Shown: positions 7,072 to 10,043 of the stretch, piece after piece
Numbering within the stretch: position 1 is the first letter of the stretch
Layout: each line of letters opens with the position of its first letter
Source: JANQPA01 sp964628385
GTDB taxonomy: Bacteria; Bacteroidota; Bacteroidia; Chitinophagales; Saprospiraceae
DNA: 10,043 bases
Reading direction: 5' to 3'
Assembly (NCBI GenBank): GCA_964628385.1
Contig: CAZVOD010000120.1
Span: 1-10,043, forward strand
Notes under the pieces: model-generated
The model's input: the letters and a program-made list of their open reading frames with translations, nothing else
Database searches by the model: none
Told to the model about the DNA's origin: nothing
Program-made: the position numbers and the translations under genes

Positions 7072-7563
7072 ATGACAGTTACAACCGAACAGATTTATAA
7101 AATTCTCGACGATGTATGCGATCCAGAAATTCCTGTTCTTACCGTTCGGGATTTGGGGGTTGTCCGGGATGTTATTATTGGGGAAAATAGGGGTATTGAA
7201 GTGATCATAACGCCCACCTACTCGGGTTGTCCGGCTATGAATACCATTGAGATAAACATACGGGCAGCGCTTCAGGAAGCAGGGTTTGACAAAGTCAGGG
7301 TAACAACTGTACTCAGTCCTGCATGGACGACAGACTGGCTGTCGGAGGAAGGTCGGCGCAAGCTAAAGGAATACGGCATTGCTCCTCCGCAAAAAGGATC
7401 GCATGATAAAAACGCGCTCTTTTCTGAAGAAAAAGAGATTCAGTGTCCTCGCTGTAATTCTATAGATACCAGGATGGTCAGCCAGTTTGGGTCAACAGCC
7501 TGCAAGGCGATGTATCAATGTAATGACTGCTTAGAGCCATTTGATTATTTCAAGTGCCACTAA
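7072..7563 (+). CDS. paaD: Phenylacetyl-CoA epoxidase maturation protein PaaD
   Basis: This is PaaD (163 residues), needed for activity of the ring 1,2-phenylacetyl-CoA epoxidase PaaABCE. It is a MIP18/DUF59-type iron-sulfur factor thought to help install or repair the metal centre. Residues 1-105 hold the DUF59 fold with DPEIPVLTVRDLG (17-29) and the conserved cysteine C53 in PTYSGCPAMN. The C-terminus is a zinc-ribbon-like module with C125/C128 and C150/C153 plus C144 and C162, ending in LEPFDYFKCH, a near-signature of PaaD that separates it from SufT and other DUF59 proteins. I choose the ATG at 7072 over the in-frame TTG at 7066. It is followed 59 nt later by paaG. The epoxidase subunits paaA, B, C and E are absent upstream; a 443-residue unknown gene stands there instead, so the usual paaABCD run is split. 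Confidence 0.92.
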   Translation: MTVTTEQIYKILDDVCDPEIPVLTVRDLGVVRDVIIGENRGIEVIITPTYSGCPAMNTIEINIRAALQEAGFDKVRVTTVLSPAWTTDWLSEEGRRKLKEYGIAPPQKGSHDKNALFSEEKEIQCPRCNSIDTRMVSQFGSTACKAMYQCNDCLEPFDYFKCH

Positions 7564-7622
7564 TTAATGCTGCATTGTTCAAACTGCTGGCTGAGAAAAG
7601 TATAATAAAATAAACTCATATC

Positions 7623-8399
7623 ATGTCCTCTATTCTTTTTACTCAAGAGCAACAAATAGGTAAGATAGTGCTCAACCGGCCTGATGTTTATAACAGCTTT
7701 AACAGGGAGATGGCTTTGTCTATGCAGGCGGCACTTAAGAGTTGTGAAAAAGACCCTGAAATCCGTTGTATATACATTACCGGAGCTGGAAAAGCTTTTT
7801 GTGCCGGGCAGGACTTACAAGAAATTACAGCCCCTGATGGTCCTTCATTTTTTACCATTCTTTCGGAGCATTTTAATCCCATCATTTTAAAGTTACGACA
7901 GATAGAGTTGCCGGTAGTCGGGGCGATAAATGGTGTAGCTGCAGGAGCGGGCGCCAACATTGCCCTAGCTTGTGATATTACAGTGGCCACAGAATCGGCC
8001 TCTTTTATTCAGGCTTTTAGTAAAATAGGCCTGATCCCCGACAGCGGCGGTACTTACATACTGCCTAGATTGATCGGCTGGCAGAAAGCCTCGGCTTTGA
8101 TGATGCTCGGTGAGCGAGTAAGCGCAACGGATGCAGCAGCTTTAGGAATGATCTATCAAACTTTTGCGGACAAAAAATTTGAAGAAGCCGCTTGGAATAT
8201 AGCATTGCACTTAGCCAGGATGCCGACTAAAGCCCTGGGCTTGACCAAAAGAGCGCTTAATTATGCACTGGAAAACGATCTGGAAAAGCAACTGATGGTA
8301 GAAGAACAACTACAAATAAATGCCAGTCAGACCAAAGATTACCAGGAGGGAGTGCAGGCGTTTTTGGAAAAAAGAGCGCCTGACTTTAAGGGAGAGTAA
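7623..8399 (+). CDS. paaG: 2-(1,2-epoxy-1,2-dihydrophenyl)acetyl-CoA isomerase PaaG
   Basis: This is a crotonase-fold enzyme of 258 residues, close to the usual 260. PaaG converts the ring 1,2-epoxide of phenylacetyl-CoA into the seven-membered oxepin-CoA that PaaZ then opens, and it also isomerises later double bonds in the pathway. Supporting features are LNRPDVYNSFN (17-27), FCAGQDL (59-65), the oxyanion-hole and CoA-binding NGVAAGAGAN (103-112), and AFSKIGLIPDSGGT (131-144) with D140, the catalytic aspartate position of PaaG, where hydratases carry glutamate. The C-terminus EGVQAFLEKRAPDFKG also matches PaaG as I remember it from E. coli. A general enoyl-CoA hydratase is the alternative, but D140 and the neighbour paaD favour PaaG. 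It lies 59 nt downstream of paaD, probably in the same transcript. Confidence 0.9.
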   Translation: MSSILFTQEQQIGKIVLNRPDVYNSFNREMALSMQAALKSCEKDPEIRCIYITGAGKAFCAGQDLQEITAPDGPSFFTILSEHFNPIILKLRQIELPVVGAINGVAAGAGANIALACDITVATESASFIQAFSKIGLIPDSGGTYILPRLIGWQKASALMMLGERVSATDAAALGMIYQTFADKKFEEAAWNIALHLARMPTKALGLTKRALNYALENDLEKQLMVEEQLQINASQTKDYQEGVQAFLEKRAPDFKGE

Positions 8400-8780
8400 A
8401 AAAACTACCGGGCCCATTGACCTTGAGAACTGCAATACTTATGGATTATTTGGAAAATGGCTTGGGGAATCCGGTAGTTGAAAGTTGTGAACTTGTTATT
8501 AAGCCTGGCGTCACCGGCGGCTTAAAGCTCATCTATAGATTGTTTTCATTTGATTGAAAGCTGCAAAATAGCGGTACTTTTTCAGGAGCACAATACTTTG
8601 AGGATGCGTAAAGCGTGCATTTCAGTCTTCTTAACAGGAAAGCATCCAAATCAGGAGTGTTAATTTTTTTAATTTAAACTAAAAGCTTTAAGATCAGCTA
8701 TTTAACCATAAAAGCCTTCTTGGTTTAACAGTTTTTAACAAGCTCAAAATCCATTAATCTAAGGTTAAAATTTGTGATGA
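8400..8780. other. Non-coding stretch with inverted repeats between paaG and meaB
   Basis: No convincing gene lies in these 381 nt. The left half holds two structures. AACTACCGG (8403-8411) is the exact inverse of CCGGTAGTT (8471-8479), and inside it GCCCATT is roughly inverse to AATGGC near 8456-8461. Then TTAAGCC (8499-8505) pairs exactly with GGCTTAA (8519-8525) around a 13-nt loop. Neither is followed by a clean T-tract, so they are poor terminators. TACTTTTT (8575-8582), preceded by TTTG (8549-8552) at 22 nt, is one base off a consensus promoter and could serve meaB with a leader of about 190 nt. The right half is AT-rich, with TTTAAC at 8701, 8724 and 8734. I see no cobalamin-box sequence despite the B12-related gene downstream. 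Confidence 0.55.
8499..8525. repeat. Perfect 7-bp inverted repeat downstream of paaG
   Basis: TTAAGCC and GGCTTAA form a perfect 7-bp stem with a 13-nt loop about 100 nt after the paaG stop. It could stabilise the 3' end of the paaD-paaG message or act as a weak terminator; no T-tract follows directly, so the role is open. Confidence 0.45.
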
Positions 8781-9854
8781 ATGAGTAGCGAAGACGCAAA
8801 AGGCTTAAAAATAAGCCAAGACAGCACCGGAATCCCTCAGAGTATGAACCCGGCTTTATCCAGGCTGCGCAAGAAAAAAAAGCTTAGCCTGAATGATTAC
8901 GTTGAGGGGATAAAAAATAGAAACCCTATACTACTCAGTAAGGCCATTACCCTGATCGAAAGCAATCATCCCAGACATCAGCAAATGGCACAATCCGTAC
9001 TGGAAGCCTGCCTGCCACTGTCGGGCAACAGCCTGCGTCTGGGGATTACCGGTTCACCGGGGGTCGGTAAGAGTACTTTCATTGAAGGTTTTGGAAGTTA
9101 TCTGCTAAATCAGGGCCGTTCTATGGCTGTATTGGCAGTAGACCCATCCAGCCAAATGACCAGGGGCAGTATTCTGGGAGACAAAACAAGAATGGAACAG
9201 CTCACCAGGTCAGACAAAGTATTCATTCGGCCAAGCCCTTCCGGGCATACCCTCGGAGGAGTAGCACGCAAAACCCGCGAAACTATACTCCTTTGTGAAG
9301 CCGCCGGATACGATACGATCTTGATAGAAACAGTAGGCGTAGGCCAATCAGAAATAGCCGTTCATGCCATGGTGGATTTCTTTTTGCTCCTATTGTTACC
9401 TGGCGGAGGAGATGAGCTGCAAGGCATCAAGCGAGGTATCGTTGAAATGGCTGACCTCATAGCAGTCAATAAAGCAGATGGCGAGCGCGAAAGTTTGGCT
9501 AAAAAAGCCAGACAAGCCTTCAAAAATGCCCTTCACTTATTTCCACCCAAAGCCAGCCAATGGTCGCCCGGCGTTGTTTTATGCTCCAGTATAAGCGGTA
9601 TGGGGATGGATAGGATTTGGCAGAAGATTAGTGATTATCTCGAGCTTACCAAAGCGAGTGGTTATTTTGATCAAAAGCGAAATGAGCAGGCAAAATACTG
9701 GTTACACGAGACTATTCAGCAGCAGTTGCGTGAATTGTTTTACCGAAACCCCCAAATTGCTCAAAAACTGGAAAAGGTGGAGGCAGCTGTCTTGAAAGGG
9801 AAGATATCTTCCTTTCAGGGGGCAGAAAAGCTACTGGCTATTTTTAAAAAATAA
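8781..9854 (+). CDS. meaB: Methylmalonyl-CoA mutase-associated GTPase MeaB
   Basis: This is a G3E-family P-loop GTPase of 357 residues (ArgK/MeaB). MeaB binds adenosylcobalamin-dependent methylmalonyl-CoA mutase, gates cofactor loading and protects the enzyme from inactivation, so it serves propionyl-CoA to succinyl-CoA conversion. Visible parts: Walker A GSPGVGKS (91-98); AVDPSSQMTRGSILGDKTRM, typical of this family; switch/Walker B-like ILIETVGVGQSE; G4 motif NKAD (230-233); a later SxxSGMG element; and a charged helical C-terminus typical of the dimerisation arm. The family is usually about 330 residues. The extra 30 or so N-terminal residues, ending in NPALSRLRKKKKLS, resemble what I recall of Bacteroidota members, so I keep the ATG at 8781; M22 (8844) is the alternative. 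The mutase genes are not in the window. A 381-nt gap separates it from paaG, so it probably has its own promoter. Confidence 0.93.
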   Translation: MSSEDAKGLKISQDSTGIPQSMNPALSRLRKKKKLSLNDYVEGIKNRNPILLSKAITLIESNHPRHQQMAQSVLEACLPLSGNSLRLGITGSPGVGKSTFIEGFGSYLLNQGRSMAVLAVDPSSQMTRGSILGDKTRMEQLTRSDKVFIRPSPSGHTLGGVARKTRETILLCEAAGYDTILIETVGVGQSEIAVHAMVDFFLLLLLPGGGDELQGIKRGIVEMADLIAVNKADGERESLAKKARQAFKNALHLFPPKASQWSPGVVLCSSISGMGMDRIWQKISDYLELTKASGYFDQKRNEQAKYWLHETIQQQLRELFYRNPQIAQKLEKVEAAVLKGKISSFQGAEKLLAIFKK

Positions 9855-9909
9855 ACCGGCTCATAGCAAACCCGCCTTTTGGAGACCGAGTACCCTCATA
9901 GTGATCTAT

Positions 9910-10043
9910 TTAGGAAATTGTCTCTAATTTCTTGGCGTACTTCTGAAAAAGTGCCCAACTTGCCGTATATTCTTGATTGAAATCTACATAAGGAATGAGA
10001 AAAAAATAACTCATCATTTTTGACGGGGGCTTTTGCCCCAATA
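9910..10043 (-). CDS. Probable C-terminal end of a minus-strand gene cut by the window edge
   Basis: From the right edge an open minus-strand frame runs for 43 codons to a TAA at 9912-9910. The peptide includes PYVDFNQEYTASWALFQKYA and ends KKLETIS, with a protein-like mix of aromatic, charged and small residues. It has no stop before the edge, so it may be the end of a longer protein; alternatively it starts at one of two ATGs near 10015-10018 and is a 34-35 residue peptide. The stop lies 55 nt beyond the convergent meaB stop, a normal spacing. I do not recognise the family. A frame of this size can stay open by chance in AT-rich DNA, so support is moderate. Confidence 0.42.
   Translation of the reverse strand, partial: LGQKPPSKMMSYFFLIPYVDFNQEYTASWALFQKYAKKLETIS

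Noticed and set aside
7066..7074. TTG at 7066 as the paaD start.
   Set aside because: The in-frame ATG two codons later is a better start and fits the usual N-terminus of the family.
8441..8557. A 38-codon plus-strand frame, starting MDYLENGLGN and ending in LFSFD.
   Set aside because: It is short, has no ribosome site, and overlaps the inverted-repeat structures. The segment KPGVTGG recalls a sugar-transferase motif, but the rest does not, so I treat it as chance.
5502..8638. A 13-nt repeat, TCTTCTTAACAGG, at 5502-5514 and 8626-8638, both intergenic.
   Set aside because: A 13-mer match is expected roughly once by chance in a window of this size, and the two contexts share nothing else.
8400..8780. 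A cobalamin riboswitch before meaB, suggested by the B12-related function.
   Set aside because: No recognisable B12-box sequence or multi-stem core was found in the 381 nt; the hairpins present do not fit that class.
10026..10039. GGGGC-TTTT-GCCCC hairpin near the right edge, as a possible terminator.
   Set aside because: The stem is only 5 bp, no T-tract is visible on the plus strand before the window ends, and it falls inside the probable minus-strand coding frame.

Overview
The window looks like a chromosomal segment from a member of the Bacteroidota, most likely a Cytophagales-type marine or soil bacterium. The evidence is a secreted hydrolase with a type IX secretion (T9SS) C-terminal sorting domain, a GSCFA-domain protein, AT-rich intergenic DNA, and several exact matches to the Bacteroidota -7 promoter element TAnnTTTG. 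No transposase, phage gene, CRISPR array, tRNA or rRNA was found.

Layout, left to right. Positions 1-566 hold no long reading frame, but a consensus promoter (166-195) and a strong intrinsic terminator (431-478) bracket about 280 nt with two further hairpins: a candidate small RNA or leader. A second -7 match (529-536) sits just before a two-gene plus-strand operon: a DUF1015 protein (567-1694) and an amidohydrolase with the active-site pattern of nucleoside-type deaminases (1716-2894). A bidirectional terminator hairpin (2922-2963) separates this operon from a minus-strand pair: a T9SS-exported alpha/beta hydrolase (2975-4399) and, upstream of it, a GSCFA-family protein (4501-5496). A perfect 15-nt direct repeat flanks the hydrolase gene almost exactly. 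One copy contains the GSCFA stop codon and the other begins at the hydrolase stop codon, which suggests that the hydrolase was inserted between GSCFA and its terminator.

From 5679 the genes run on the plus strand. They are an unrecognised 443-residue soluble protein (5679-7010), PaaD of the phenylacetyl-CoA epoxidase system (7072-7563), PaaG, the epoxide/oxepin isomerase of the same pathway (7623-8399), a 381-nt non-coding stretch with inverted repeats and repeated TTTAAC motifs (8400-8780), and the MeaB GTPase that protects methylmalonyl-CoA mutase (8781-9854). The tail of a minus-strand gene probably enters from the right edge (9910-10043).

How they fit together: PaaD matures the iron-containing epoxidase PaaABCE, and PaaG acts on the epoxide that enzyme makes. 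The catalytic subunits are not in this window, so the paa genes here are a split-off pair. MeaB belongs to propionyl-CoA/methylmalonyl-CoA metabolism, another acyl-CoA route feeding succinyl-CoA; its link to the paa genes is proximity only. The most interesting points are the candidate structured RNA at 188-478, the repeat-bounded hydrolase gene, and the unknown gene that leads the paaD-paaG run.
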